From: Candidatus Thorarchaeota archaeon
Lineage (GTDB): Archaea; Asgardarchaeota; Thorarchaeia; Thorarchaeales; Thorarchaeaceae
Direction: 5' to 3'
Assembly (NCBI GenBank): GCA_008080745.1
Contig: SHMX01000004.1
Span: 186,001-250,000, forward strand
DNA: 64,000 bases
The position numbers and the translations under genes are program-made. Below are positions 6,764 to 15,676 of the stretch, piece by piece (position 1 is the stretch's first letter; each line of letters begins with the position of its first letter). The notes under the pieces are model-generated. The model made no database searches. It was not told the DNA's origin and saw nothing but the letters and a program-made list of their open reading frames with translations.

Positions 6764-8449
6764 TTGATAGTTCATGCGGCTTTAATCGACCTACTAAGTG
6801 GCAAAGTAATGTCACAGTTGGATTTCACAAAGGGAAACCTAAGATCGGCACAGGTTGATATGGCTGTAGATAGTTATTTTGCATTCTTACAGGCAGGACT
6901 TGAAGATACATGTAGTACAGCTGAAATTGGGAGCAATGCTGTTTTACTCTGCAAAGTGAATGATATCACTCTCTTGGCTTGTTTTAGTGATGATAAAAAA
7001 ATAGATGACGACCAACTAGAATCTGCGAAAATACTCAGTTCTCAAGTCAAAGAACGAATTGGTGAAAAATCTGCAAGAAAGGTTAGAGGTATATTTCCTT
7101 CTTTAGCACGTGAGCAGTTTCAGAAAGCGGTATCAATTTTCTTCGTATCACACCATTATCCTGAGATTGATAATAAATCTGGACAAGCGGTACAGAAACT
7201 ACTGAATAGCAAACACTCATCCAATGAATCCTATTCTGTAAATGTGGGTCCATTTTCAATTTCATACAAACACGGTATTCCATCGGAGATTACGGGGTAT
7301 GATTCTAAATCACTGGAAGATATCGATGTTCTTGTATTTATTATATCTAATCCAATTTGGCCTGAATCAATATTTGACAGCGTTATCAGGAGATTTCGTG
7401 AGCATCCTGATATTCCGATACTTGTGGTTCCGGGATCTGATGATTATCTAGAAATTACCCGAAAATATGAAGAAAAATACGAAGTCATATTGTGCGATTC
7501 TGTTTCAGATGACCCGCATCGACTACTTGTATCGGTATTAGCATACAGTGGACTATCATTTGAACAACCAGAAATAGCAATGCAGAAATGGAGAATGGAC
7601 TCTATCGAAGCTTCTTCTGATGAACATTTACGGGAGAAAGAGGAGTTACTAGGACATCAAGCATTTTTTGTAATCGACAAACAAACAGGAAGACCAGTTT
7701 ACACTTATTTTTATGACCAACAATCTGTACTGCTTGATAGAATTCCCAATGTTGTGGCAGCTATTTCAGCTTTATCAATGGATCCTGATAGTAGCACGAA
7801 AACATCCGTTGTGCGAACTGGAAACTTGAATTATGCAATTATTGAGCGGAATGATTTGATATTTACATTGATTACTGGTCTAAAAGAAGATGCAGATGCT
7901 ATACGTTCTCAGTTCGCATTCCTACCTGATCTCTATTTTGACGAAGCACCTGATGATGTTATCAAACATGAGAATCCATATTCTGCTCCTCCCTTCACCT
8001 TGAAACTTCTAGCTACACTGCCTCCTGAACCCTTACCTGGGCGACTTATTCCGCAGCATAAGAATGAACCAGAATGGGAGAAATTCAAAGAGGAATCAGT
8101 CAGAGACTTCATTCAAGCCATTTGGCATACAATTGATGGAGATCGACCTATTTCCAGAATGGCTGTGGGTGATGGACCTCTCTTAGTGATAGGTGCTCTT
8201 CATCTCCTTAAATCACTAGGTGCTATAAACATGAAAATTGACGTGAGGTTGGAAGACATACCTGTATTGCAGACTACAGATCCTTCACATGTCAAATTAC
8301 CTTACACTGGGATCGAGTCGGTTCTGGATTATGTCAATGGAGATAATACATTGGGTGATATTTGCAATCACACGAATATAGAAATAGAGGTACTGAGAAC
8401 AGTCTTTGGGATGCTCTATAATCGTGGAGTTATTGATTTTCTGGAGTAG
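6764..8449 (+). CDS. Longin / pseudo-GTPase / longin / winged-helix protein
   Basis: This 561-residue protein shows the same layout as the gene at 8628, but its central domain looks degenerate. An N-terminal longin-like module (about 1-115) is followed by a GTPase-like region (about 150-265) with core strands (DVLVFIIS, IPILVV) but no GxxxxGK[ST] P-loop and VPGSDD where NKxD would be expected. A second longin-like module (about 290-385, HQAFFVIDKQTGRPVYTY) and a C-terminal region of about 120 residues resembling winged helices follow. I infer a non-hydrolysing partner or scaffold paralogue of the intact GTPase. The TTG start is supported by GGAG eight bases upstream. It is co-directional with the methyltransferases, 71 bp downstream. 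Domain assignments are by eye and partly by analogy with the neighbour. Confidence 0.72.
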   Translation: MIVHAALIDLLSGKVMSQLDFTKGNLRSAQVDMAVDSYFAFLQAGLEDTCSTAEIGSNAVLLCKVNDITLLACFSDDKKIDDDQLESAKILSSQVKERIGEKSARKVRGIFPSLAREQFQKAVSIFFVSHHYPEIDNKSGQAVQKLLNSKHSSNESYSVNVGPFSISYKHGIPSEITGYDSKSLEDIDVLVFIISNPIWPESIFDSVIRRFREHPDIPILVVPGSDDYLEITRKYEEKYEVILCDSVSDDPHRLLVSVLAYSGLSFEQPEIAMQKWRMDSIEASSDEHLREKEELLGHQAFFVIDKQTGRPVYTYFYDQQSVLLDRIPNVVAAISALSMDPDSSTKTSVVRTGNLNYAIIERNDLIFTLITGLKEDADAIRSQFAFLPDLYFDEAPDDVIKHENPYSAPPFTLKLLATLPPEPLPGRLIPQHKNEPEWEKFKEESVRDFIQAIWHTIDGDRPISRMAVGDGPLLVIGALHLLKSLGAINMKIDVRLEDIPVLQTTDPSHVKLPYTGIESVLDYVNGDNTLGDICNHTNIEIEVLRTVFGMLYNRGVIDFLE

Positions 8450-8460
8450 GGATTCATCAT

Positions 8461-8631
8461 ATGTATTACTGTTCTTCAGCTGACGATACGACACGTTGTA
8501 TCTATGAATCTCCTTTAGTCCAAGTACATGATAGATACCTTATTCTATTGTTATTACCAGATGAACACATCCAAAATGCAATAAGTATTAGCCAGAATCT
8601 TAAACTGTTACAGGAGTTCGTATTTGTTTGA
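8461..8631 (+). CDS. Small ORF between the two longin/GTPase genes
   Basis: This 56-codon frame fills the 178-bp gap between the two long genes. It starts at an ATG nine bases after AGGG and ends in a TGA that overlaps the TTG start of the next gene, a layout suggesting translational coupling. The product would be small, with two cysteines near the N-terminus and a hydrophobic run (YLILLLLP) in the middle, followed by an amphipathic helix. I recognise no family. It could be a real small protein of this cassette, a remnant of a larger gene, or simply an open frame. Confidence 0.4.
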   Translation: MYYCSSADDTTRCIYESPLVQVHDRYLILLLLPDEHIQNAISISQNLKLLQEFVFV

Positions 8632-10505
8632 TTCATAATGTTCTACTGGTCAATAAAGTCGATGGTGAAGTAGTCACTAAAACAAGATTTTGGCGTATAG
8701 ATTTCACTGAATCTGATATTCAAGACTTTATTGTAGGCTATCGTGATGTGCGTAATACCCAAGGACTAGCAGAAGATACTCCTGTTTTTGTGGGCCCCCA
8801 CAAGATCTTTCATGGTGACGTAGACGATGATATGATTCTGATGTTTGTTACTGATGGTCGTGATGAGGATCGTACTATCAAGTCCAAAGTTCGTGAAGGG
8901 GCGGCAAAGATATCTACATCTCTTCGAGGAAACTCAATCGGTTATATTCGGGACAATCTCGAAGATATCCTTGGAGACCTAATCTTTACTCGATTCAAGG
9001 TTTCCTTCGTAGGCAGTGGTGGTGTGGGAAAGAGTACGTTACTTCGCCTTCTCTTCGGCAAAGAACCAGCTCCTGGTGGTTACACTCCTACTATCAATGT
9101 TGCTGTAGATAGCAGCGAAACAGTGCAATTTGGCACATTTCTAATTACGATCTGGGACTTCGCAGGGCAGGCTGTTTTCCAAGATCTTTGGGAGTTTTAC
9201 TTTTCAGGAACAGATGTCATCTTCCTCATCTGTGATAGCAGTTTTAGGAATGTCATGCAGACAAAGACACTCTTGAGAAATATTAGAAAAGAGGCTCCAG
9301 GCGTACCATTGTATATCATTGCAAACAAACAGGACCTTCCCGAGTCAATGAAAGCAGACAAAATTCAAAGATTGCTTGGCGCTTCAACTTTTCCAATGAT
9401 TGCAGTAAATAAAGAACGTAGAAATGAATTCATTCGTTTCATGCTAGAGGTTGCTGCAAACACCATTGGTGTTGAGCTTCCAGACCGTCCCATATCTGAG
9501 ATGATTACTGTTAGAAGAGAAACCGAACCTGAACAGGCCGCTCCAGGGACCGATGCTGCAGAATCTGTCGATTCTTCTGAAACAGGAGATATAGAAGAAA
9601 CTCATGCAGTTGAGAGTGATACTGAGGTAGTATCTGGCCCCCCAACAAAAATCCTGCAGTTATTGTTCATAGTTCAGAATCAAAACATGTATGAGATTTC
9701 GCTTCATCTGAACTACACACAAGAAGATGTAGATCCAAGTTCAATAACTTCGCTCATCAATGCCCTTGATATGTTCAAGGGGATGGGTGATGAGGGGGCA
9801 GATCCATCGAAACAGACTGATTCTCTAAAGACTATTGAACATGACGGAAAGGTTGGCAATCATACATGGGTTGAGAAGACCGACCATTTCATTCTCGCAG
9901 CAATTGTTAACAATACACGTGATGAAGATCAAATCCGGGTCATCATGAAGTCGATTCTAGATGAGGCTGAGGACAGATACAAAACAGAATTACGTGGTTT
10001 GAATCCCTCAGAACCCATCGATATCTCCATGTTCGAACCCTTGATTTTTGACATTCTTGATTTGTATCCCCTGCGCAAACTGGGACTTAATTACCTTGTC
10101 AGAGCTAGAGAGGCTGGTAGACCTCTTCCATTTGATAATAGAACGGTGGGTCACGCAGTTGTCACAGTTAAAGCTGCAATCGATGGTACATCCACGGTCG
10201 GAAGTCTTGTCAGGGCTTTAGACTTGACGCGTGACAAAGTCTTCGGAGCTTTGCAGATTATGGAAAAGTATGGTTGGGTCGACTTCAAGGTCGATATCGG
10301 ACCTGATACTGTTCTTCTTAAAGTTCGAGAACCTGATCCTGAGATTGGAAAGATATACGGTGAAGTTATGCTTAATCTCATTGACCGGTGTGATGGAAAG
10401 ACACCTCTCAAGGATATTGTAAAAGCATTGAAGATCTCGTTACCACCAGTTATCTTTGTTGTGACTAAACTGGTGCTAGATAGTGTGCTTGAAGTAGTTG
10501 CATGA
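8628..10505 (+). CDS. Longin / small GTPase / longin / winged-helix protein
   Basis: This 625-residue protein contains an intact small GTPase in the middle. The N-terminal about 115 residues form a longin-like domain (HNVLLVNKVDGEVVTKTRF). The GTPase follows at about 123-280: P-loop GSGGVGKST, a Thr in YTPTI, WDFAGQ and NKQD. An acidic linker rich in Glu and Ser (about 295-345) leads to a second longin-like module (about 345-450). The last 120 residues look like two winged-helix units (TVGSLVRALDLTRDKVFGAL; TPLKDIVKALKISLPPVIFV). It reads as a self-contained switch with built-in longin modules and possible DNA-binding or dimerisation ends. TTG start, with GGAG about 11 bases upstream. Transcribed with the paralogue before it and convergent with the beta-CASP gene. 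Confidence 0.85.
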   Translation: MIHNVLLVNKVDGEVVTKTRFWRIDFTESDIQDFIVGYRDVRNTQGLAEDTPVFVGPHKIFHGDVDDDMILMFVTDGRDEDRTIKSKVREGAAKISTSLRGNSIGYIRDNLEDILGDLIFTRFKVSFVGSGGVGKSTLLRLLFGKEPAPGGYTPTINVAVDSSETVQFGTFLITIWDFAGQAVFQDLWEFYFSGTDVIFLICDSSFRNVMQTKTLLRNIRKEAPGVPLYIIANKQDLPESMKADKIQRLLGASTFPMIAVNKERRNEFIRFMLEVAANTIGVELPDRPISEMITVRRETEPEQAAPGTDAAESVDSSETGDIEETHAVESDTEVVSGPPTKILQLLFIVQNQNMYEISLHLNYTQEDVDPSSITSLINALDMFKGMGDEGADPSKQTDSLKTIEHDGKVGNHTWVEKTDHFILAAIVNNTRDEDQIRVIMKSILDEAEDRYKTELRGLNPSEPIDISMFEPLIFDILDLYPLRKLGLNYLVRAREAGRPLPFDNRTVGHAVVTVKAAIDGTSTVGSLVRALDLTRDKVFGALQIMEKYGWVDFKVDIGPDTVLLKVREPDPEIGKIYGEVMLNLIDRCDGKTPLKDIVKALKISLPPVIFVVTKLVLDSVLEVVA

Positions 10506-12644
10506 TTACTTAACAGGAATTACTATTCTTTCTCGGTAATCTGGGATCTTGATTCCTTTAGGTGTATCTTCATATGGCGTGTGTACCATGATTCTTTTTC
10601 CGGAACAAGATTGAATGTATTCTTCCAAATTTGATGCAGATGTATGAGCGCTCAATCGTGCATATTCAACTCTGCACTCATGTGGTTCATGGCCATTTAT
10701 GAGATTCCAACCTGGAGTTCTTGGAGCTAAATATCCGCACATAATTATTGCAGCATTTGGATTATCACGGTGTTCATTGAAATGGTGCCTAGCTAGACCA
10801 CCAGACATCATTCCACCCCCAGCGACAAGAATATCGTCTTTTTCAAGGTAGACCTTGTTCTTTTTCATACTCTGCCACTTACCATGATACCCTGTAAGCT
10901 TGGTAATCTTCTCAGCTAATCCTGCAACCATTACATTCCTAGTTTCTGTGATTCCTGTATTATCCAACAGCATCAACATCTCTTGTGTTCTTCCAACAGC
11001 AAAACTTGGGATAACTACTGGTCCATGTTCATCAACTATATCTGTTACTTGACGAGCGACAGCATCTCTACTAAAATCTTCTCTGCCCCAATACGTTCCA
11101 TCAAAAATCACAGCATCACAATCTGTAGGAAGGTTTGCTCCTTCAAATAAAACTGATTTATCCAGGTTGAAATCCCCCGTATATAGTATCTTTACTCCTT
11201 CTATATCTAGAAGGTAAGCAGCGCTCCCTGGAATATGGCATGCATCAATTGGTGTTGCCAAAATCCCTGGACCTACCTCCTGGGTCTTTCCATATTCTAG
11301 GATAATGTGATTATTAAATACTCTATCAATATTCTTCTGAGTAAAGCGTGAAACTAAATCATATTTGTCATATTTTCTTGGAGGGAGCGGAGTTCCGATG
11401 TGCATAGCATCTTCTAGTAGAGCTTTTCCAATTCCTCCAGTTATTCCTACAGAACACCATTTTCCTGAAAAGCTATCGTAGAGGATAGGTAGACCGCCAA
11501 GATGATCGAGATGTGAATGGCTGATGAGCACTGTATCAATCATCTCTAACTCTGGAGTCCATTCTGGAATTCTTTGATTTGCCACGGAAAGACCATAATC
11601 CAGAAGGATTCCCCCTGTATCAGTCTTAATTAGAATTCCACTTCTTCCAATATGTGGACCACCCAAAAAGATGATTTCTATGGTTTTTGTAGTAGTTGAA
11701 TACGCCACAGCGGGAAGTAAATCCTTCCTCATTTTTTCAGGTATCAACTCAAAAATAACAGGATCAATAGCTTCTGGAGCGGGTGGTGAAGGTAGTTCTT
11801 GTAATCTAATTGGCAGGTCAAATTCACCATTAGTAAAGCCCTCCTCTCTGAAACAATTTTGAACGCTGGTATAAGCTGAATCTACAGACATCTCAGAATT
11901 GATATTTTTCTGTCCTTTATGATATGCTGTTTTCCTAATTGATCTGAATGATTTAGCCATCATTCCATCCGGAAGCCAATCATTCGATTCCTCAATGATT
12001 TCTCTTAGGGATTTGTCTTGTATTGCCTCTTCGAGATACTGAGGATGTCTCACTACAGAATCAACAAATCGCATACCATCTGTATTGACACTCTCGTCAA
12101 TGCTTTCTCCAAATTCCTCAATAATTTCTGCAAATTCTCTATGATTCCAAAGAGGGCATCCAAGAAATCTGATCCATTCTCTAACAGTCTGAAGAAAATC
12201 TCTTCCGTGAGCATCCTTGGTTAATGCTATGACGACAAGGGCCCTCTTCAACCACTCTTCTATCTTTTTTGAATCACGGATATTGTACAATGAGTATCTA
12301 TATGCATAACGAAATTCTTCATCTGAATAATTATCAAATAAGAAATTGTAAAGGAGCAGGGTCATAGCATCTATGTAATCTTCTGTATTGATTTTCAGTA
12401 ATGCATCTCTCAAAACACCATCCAATATTTTGTATACATTTTGAGCAGTTTCAAGCATCTCCAATTCAATATCTGAGTCTCTTAATACAGCCCAAACTAT
12501 CAATTCTGGACTTTCACCGAATAACCCCTTCTGGCCCGAAATTGGTGTTCCTTTAACAGCTTTCTTTGCATCTTCAAGTCCTTGTTTGAAAAACTCTAAA
12601 ACAATCTTGTTCTTTGTTTCAGGAACATCGGTATCGATTTTCAA
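10506..12644 (-). CDS. Beta-CASP family metallo-beta-lactamase protein with long N-terminal extension
   Basis: The C-terminal 410 residues form a metallo-beta-lactamase/beta-CASP unit: HSHLDHLGG (the HxHxDH metal motif), a His in DACHIPGS, the Asp in TGDFN, and late motifs including SAHTS and VHTPYED. Such enzymes are usually RNA or DNA nucleases (CPSF73, RNase J and archaeal relatives). The first 300 residues are helical and acidic, match nothing I recognise, and lack the KH domains of archaeal aCPSF1, so this is a different subgroup. It is the second gene of a minus-strand pair, 10 bp after the NAD kinase gene, with a TTG start. A nuclease role is inferred from the family; the substrate is unknown. 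Confidence 0.85.
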   Translation of the reverse strand: MKIDTDVPETKNKIVLEFFKQGLEDAKKAVKGTPISGQKGLFGESPELIVWAVLRDSDIELEMLETAQNVYKILDGVLRDALLKINTEDYIDAMTLLLYNFLFDNYSDEEFRYAYRYSLYNIRDSKKIEEWLKRALVVIALTKDAHGRDFLQTVREWIRFLGCPLWNHREFAEIIEEFGESIDESVNTDGMRFVDSVVRHPQYLEEAIQDKSLREIIEESNDWLPDGMMAKSFRSIRKTAYHKGQKNINSEMSVDSAYTSVQNCFREEGFTNGEFDLPIRLQELPSPPAPEAIDPVIFELIPEKMRKDLLPAVAYSTTTKTIEIIFLGGPHIGRSGILIKTDTGGILLDYGLSVANQRIPEWTPELEMIDTVLISHSHLDHLGGLPILYDSFSGKWCSVGITGGIGKALLEDAMHIGTPLPPRKYDKYDLVSRFTQKNIDRVFNNHIILEYGKTQEVGPGILATPIDACHIPGSAAYLLDIEGVKILYTGDFNLDKSVLFEGANLPTDCDAVIFDGTYWGREDFSRDAVARQVTDIVDEHGPVVIPSFAVGRTQEMLMLLDNTGITETRNVMVAGLAEKITKLTGYHGKWQSMKKNKVYLEKDDILVAGGGMMSGGLARHHFNEHRDNPNAAIIMCGYLAPRTPGWNLINGHEPHECRVEYARLSAHTSASNLEEYIQSCSGKRIMVHTPYEDTPKGIKIPDYRERIVIPVK

Positions 12645-12654
12645 TTTGATAATT

Positions 12655-13713
12655 CTACTCCTTTGTTTTTCCTTCGTTCACTCGATAAATTCCCTGTCGA
12701 CTATCTCTTAGTGATATTTTCTTTGACACTAGGCCCTCCGATATAAGAATTGAGAGGGCATAGCGTACCGTCCTGGGAGGTAGAATAGATTCTGCAATTA
12801 TTTCCTTTTGGGTTAAGGGTCCTTCATATTCCAATACTTTCAACACCAACTTTGCACTTGGCGGAAGATCTTGTGCCAAGTCTTCAAATTCTTCCGTTTT
12901 TCTCAGCAATTTACCTCTGAGATTAGCTATTCTCTCTCTACTAAATTGTACGAAAACCGCATCAGTATCAGCCTTTCTAATAGATATTGGGCCTGAACTC
13001 ACCTTCTTTCTAAGTTGCCCATCAAATATTGCTTCCACCGATACGGAGCAGCTGATATCACGAATTTCAATCTCTGTGTCTTCTGATACAACCACTGCGC
13101 GTGTTGCAGGGTTTATGCTATTGACTGGGAGAATCGATACTACAGACGCGGGACTTAGGATTACCGGCCCTCCAACACTCATTGAATATGCTGTGCTTCC
13201 AGTAGGAGTTGCTACTAGTATTCCGTCACTCCCGTCTTTGAGGAATTGCTCCCCATCTAAATATAGAGAGTACCGCATCAAAGTTGCACTTTTTTTGGCA
13301 AAGATACCTATATCATTCAAAATAGGAGGTCCATTTTTTCCAGTAATATTTACCACAAGTCGGGATCTATGGTCTTCTTTCCATTTTCTTGAAAGAATAT
13401 CCTCCATTATCTGGTCAAAATCCGAAATAGTGATATCAAACAAAAAATCAGGTTGTCCTTTTGACGCAACGGGTAATATTGGAATCTCTTTGTCTCCAAG
13501 TTTCAATAGAGTATTTAGAAGTGTTTTATCGGACCCTATTACTATGAGTAAATTTGCTTTAACTTTCTTTAGAGGGGTTCCCTGTCTATCTAAGAATTGA
13601 GATATATCTTCGTCTATATTCACATCAGCACCTGAATCTTCCAAAATTTTTAGAATCTGTTTTGCATCATCTAATACTGATGATTCGGAATCTGACGTTA
13701 CAAAAATCTTCAT
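12655..13713 (-). CDS. NAD kinase-like protein fused to a C-terminal winged helix
   Basis: This 352-residue protein matches the NAD kinase fold: a Rossmann-like first half, then DGILVATPTGSTAYSMSVGG, the conserved second-domain signature, and later beta-rich repeats. Two usually conserved motifs are altered. The GGDGT phosphate-binding motif reads GSDKT (about residues 60-64), and the NE motif reads ND (LNDIG). The last about 75 residues form a winged helix (AKLVLKVLEYEGPLTQKEI, TVRYALSILISEGLVS). NAD kinase makes NADP from NAD. The altered motifs plus a DNA-binding-type domain make a regulator or a tuned enzyme possible. It is divergent from quinolinate synthase, so NAD supply and NADP formation share an upstream region. 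Confidence 0.8.
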   Translation of the reverse strand: MKIFVTSDSESSVLDDAKQILKILEDSGADVNIDEDISQFLDRQGTPLKKVKANLLIVIGSDKTLLNTLLKLGDKEIPILPVASKGQPDFLFDITISDFDQIMEDILSRKWKEDHRSRLVVNITGKNGPPILNDIGIFAKKSATLMRYSLYLDGEQFLKDGSDGILVATPTGSTAYSMSVGGPVILSPASVVSILPVNSINPATRAVVVSEDTEIEIRDISCSVSVEAIFDGQLRKKVSSGPISIRKADTDAVFVQFSRERIANLRGKLLRKTEEFEDLAQDLPPSAKLVLKVLEYEGPLTQKEIIAESILPPRTVRYALSILISEGLVSKKISLRDSRQGIYRVNEGKTKE

Positions 13714-13899
13714 TATATCCTCTCATTCTAAGATTTCTATATGTAGACTATTCTGTAACTCTTAAATGGAGCTGATATCGACTTAACTGTTGATTTCAGC
13801 ACAAGGGCAAAATTTGCCACTCTACTAGAAACATGGAAAAGTTTGCCGATTGTGATTCTGTTAATAAGACTGTGACAAACTCATAAGCAGGTGAATGTA
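13714..13899. promoter_or_regulatory. Divergent upstream region between NAD kinase-like gene and nadA
   Basis: This AT-rich stretch separates two NAD-metabolism genes on opposite strands and must hold both promoters. I cannot fix either TATA box confidently. The fused winged-helix protein encoded on one side is an obvious, untested candidate to act here. Confidence 0.4.
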
Positions 13900-14856
13900 G
13901 TGGGAAATGAACTCACCAAACTTCAGAAAAAGATTCTCAAGTTGAAAAAAGAACGCAATGCGTTGATATTAGCGCATAATTATCAGACTATGGATATTCA
14001 AGAGATAGCTGATTTTGTAGGGGATTCCTTAGAACTAGCGAGAAAGTCTGCTGAAGTAGAAGGGTATGACCTTGTTATCTTTGCAGGTGTGAAATTTATG
14101 GCAGAGATGTCTGCTGTGCTAACTAAAGATGTTCCAGTCTACATTCCCGATACTCGATCAATCTGTCCCTTGGCGGCATTTGTAGATGGTAGTAAGCTTC
14201 GTGAGATTAAGAAGGAACACCCTGGTGCTCCTGTTGTGGTCTATGTGAATACTACTGCTGAAACCAAATCTGAGTCCGATATTATTTGCACCTCAGGAAA
14301 CGCTCCAGAGATTGTTGAAGCTTTAGGTGTTGAGAAGGTCCTCTTTGGTCCTGATAGCAATCTTGCAGAATATGTCAGGAGAAGAACTGATGTGGAAGTC
14401 ATTGACATTGAACCACGTGGTCATTGTTATGTTCACGATCAATTTGACATTGCACAAATCGAATTACTTCGTGAAGAAAATCCTGACGCTATTGTGATTG
14501 CTCATCCCGAATGTCCTCCTGAAGTTCAGGATGCTGCAGATATAGTAGGATCTACATCAATGATGGCAAGAACTGTAGCCAATTCTCCCGAGAAGAAATT
14601 CATCATCGCAACAGAGTTGGGTCTTGTTCACCAAATCCAGAAACATAATCCCGATAAGATTGTCCTTCCTGCCTATGAGGGAGCAATTTGCAGGCAAATG
14701 AAGAAGAATACCCTCGAGAAAATTCTCCATATTTTAGAAGACTTACCAGAAGAAAATCTGGTTTCTGTTCCTGAAGAGATGGTTGAACATGTTCGTACAA
14801 TTCTTGAACGGATGAATCGAGCACCATCAACATTGGAATCAATAGTTGCGAAATAA
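13900..14856 (+). CDS. nadA: Quinolinate synthase
   Basis: NadA condenses iminoaspartate with dihydroxyacetone phosphate to give quinolinate, the pyridine precursor of NAD, using a 4Fe-4S cluster. The 318-residue protein carries the hallmark motifs ILAHNYQ, GDSLELA and AGVKFMAEM. It has three cysteines at the cluster-ligand positions, in SICPLA, IICTSGNA and AICRQMK. I place the start at GTG 13900 because AGGTG lies seven bases upstream; GTG 13891, three codons earlier, is the alternative. The 190-bp repeat copy B begins four bases after the stop codon. No nadB (L-aspartate oxidase or aspartate dehydrogenase) or nadC gene is in the window. Confidence 0.95.
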   Translation: MGNELTKLQKKILKLKKERNALILAHNYQTMDIQEIADFVGDSLELARKSAEVEGYDLVIFAGVKFMAEMSAVLTKDVPVYIPDTRSICPLAAFVDGSKLREIKKEHPGAPVVVYVNTTAETKSESDIICTSGNAPEIVEALGVEKVLFGPDSNLAEYVRRRTDVEVIDIEPRGHCYVHDQFDIAQIELLREENPDAIVIAHPECPPEVQDAADIVGSTSMMARTVANSPEKKFIIATELGLVHQIQKHNPDKIVLPAYEGAICRQMKKNTLEKILHILEDLPEENLVSVPEEMVEHVRTILERMNRAPSTLESIVAK

Positions 14857-14860
14857 CAAA

Positions 14861-15050
14861 GGTATGCAACAGCTGATCAAAACGTGGACATATCTGGACA
14901 AAAAACGATAGGAGCTTAGATAGGGTGATACAGAATGAAGTGCTGGTTGAAAGACATAGTATCCCTGACCAGGACAGAGTTTCACCCAGTGCCGTTACCC
15001 GGGAGGCCAACGCTCTGATGTCCAAGATTGTCCATAAAACAATGAACGGT
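14861..15050. mobile_element. 190-bp MITE-like dispersed repeat, copy B
   Basis: This second copy has the same length and ends as copy A (180-369) and the same orientation. Subterminal inverted motifs are TGGACATATCTGGACA (14885-14900) facing TGTCCAAGATTGTCCA (15019-15034). It fills the space between nadA and the convergent longin-wHTH gene and may supply the 3' ends of both transcripts. Open frames inside it exist on both strands but are short and shared with copy A because the element is conserved. They are not independent genes. Confidence 0.75.
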
Positions 15051-15063
15051 GACAATATTGGAG

Positions 15064-15675
15064 TTAGACGAAATAAATTACATTCCGTCCCTCCAATTTT
15101 CTACCCGCTCTTCCTAAATTTACAAGTTTCTCTAGCAGTCGAGTCGACTTTTTCAGACTAATGCCGAGTTCCAACGCTGCTTTCTTTTCAGTAATAGATC
15201 GTTCTCTTACCAATAACATGGCGATGTCTTTCAATTCCTTTGGAAGTTCTACTATGGCCAAAGAATCGAGAGGTTCTCTGGGTTTTACACTGTCCGTGAA
15301 TTTCAAATGTTCTGGTATGAGTTTGTCAAGTACTTCCGTAAATTTATCAAATATGGGTAAGTTCTGTCTTCCTTGTTGGATATCCTTTCCAAATCTACTA
15401 ATGAAGTTAAGACCAATATAATCAATCAGTGTACTGGTAACTTCGTCGGGTCCGTCAGCTATCACCACTGTCGTAACCTGCTTGTGGTCTGCAATAAAGA
15501 TGAATTTGCCATCTGACTCAATACCCCTGAGATCATCGCCCATTGCCTCTTTGCTGAAACTTGCCATTGCTGATACAAAGCTGCTAAGAAGATAGGGATC
15601 AGCCAGTTCTGGGTCGTAGGACCTACTAAATACACAGACCCCTCCTGAAACGAGAATATATACAGCTCGGATCAT
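15064..15675 (-). CDS. Longin/roadblock-like domain protein with winged-helix C-terminus
   Basis: The protein has about 203 residues. The first about 120 match the longin/roadblock pattern common in Asgard archaea: a beta hairpin (AVYILVSGGVCVFSRSY), a long helix (LLSSFVSAMASFSKEAMG), then beta strands and a closing helix. The last about 65 residues are a winged helix (ITEKKAALELGISLKKSTRLLEKLVNLGR cut here into its helix pair). I chose the ATG at 15675 because AGGTGA lies six bases upstream; GTG at 15684 would overlap the previous gene. It begins 1 bp after the MinD-like ATPase stop, so the two are surely co-transcribed. Role inferred: regulator or adaptor for that ATPase or for a small GTPase. 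Confidence 0.78.
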   Translation of the reverse strand: MIRAVYILVSGGVCVFSRSYDPELADPYLLSSFVSAMASFSKEAMGDDLRGIESDGKFIFIADHKQVTTVVIADGPDEVTSTLIDYIGLNFISRFGKDIQQGRQNLPIFDKFTEVLDKLIPEHLKFTDSVKPREPLDSLAIVELPKELKDIAMLLVRERSITEKKAALELGISLKKSTRLLEKLVNLGRAGRKLEGRNVIYFV

Positions 15676-15676
15676 T

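Noticed and set aside
13076-13600. 174-codon plus-strand open frame
   Set aside because: Antisense to the recognisable NAD kinase-like gene.
14603-15055. 150-codon minus-strand open frame over the end of nadA and the repeat
   Set aside because: Antisense to nadA and to the repeat. The part inside the repeat is matched in copy A only because the element is conserved.
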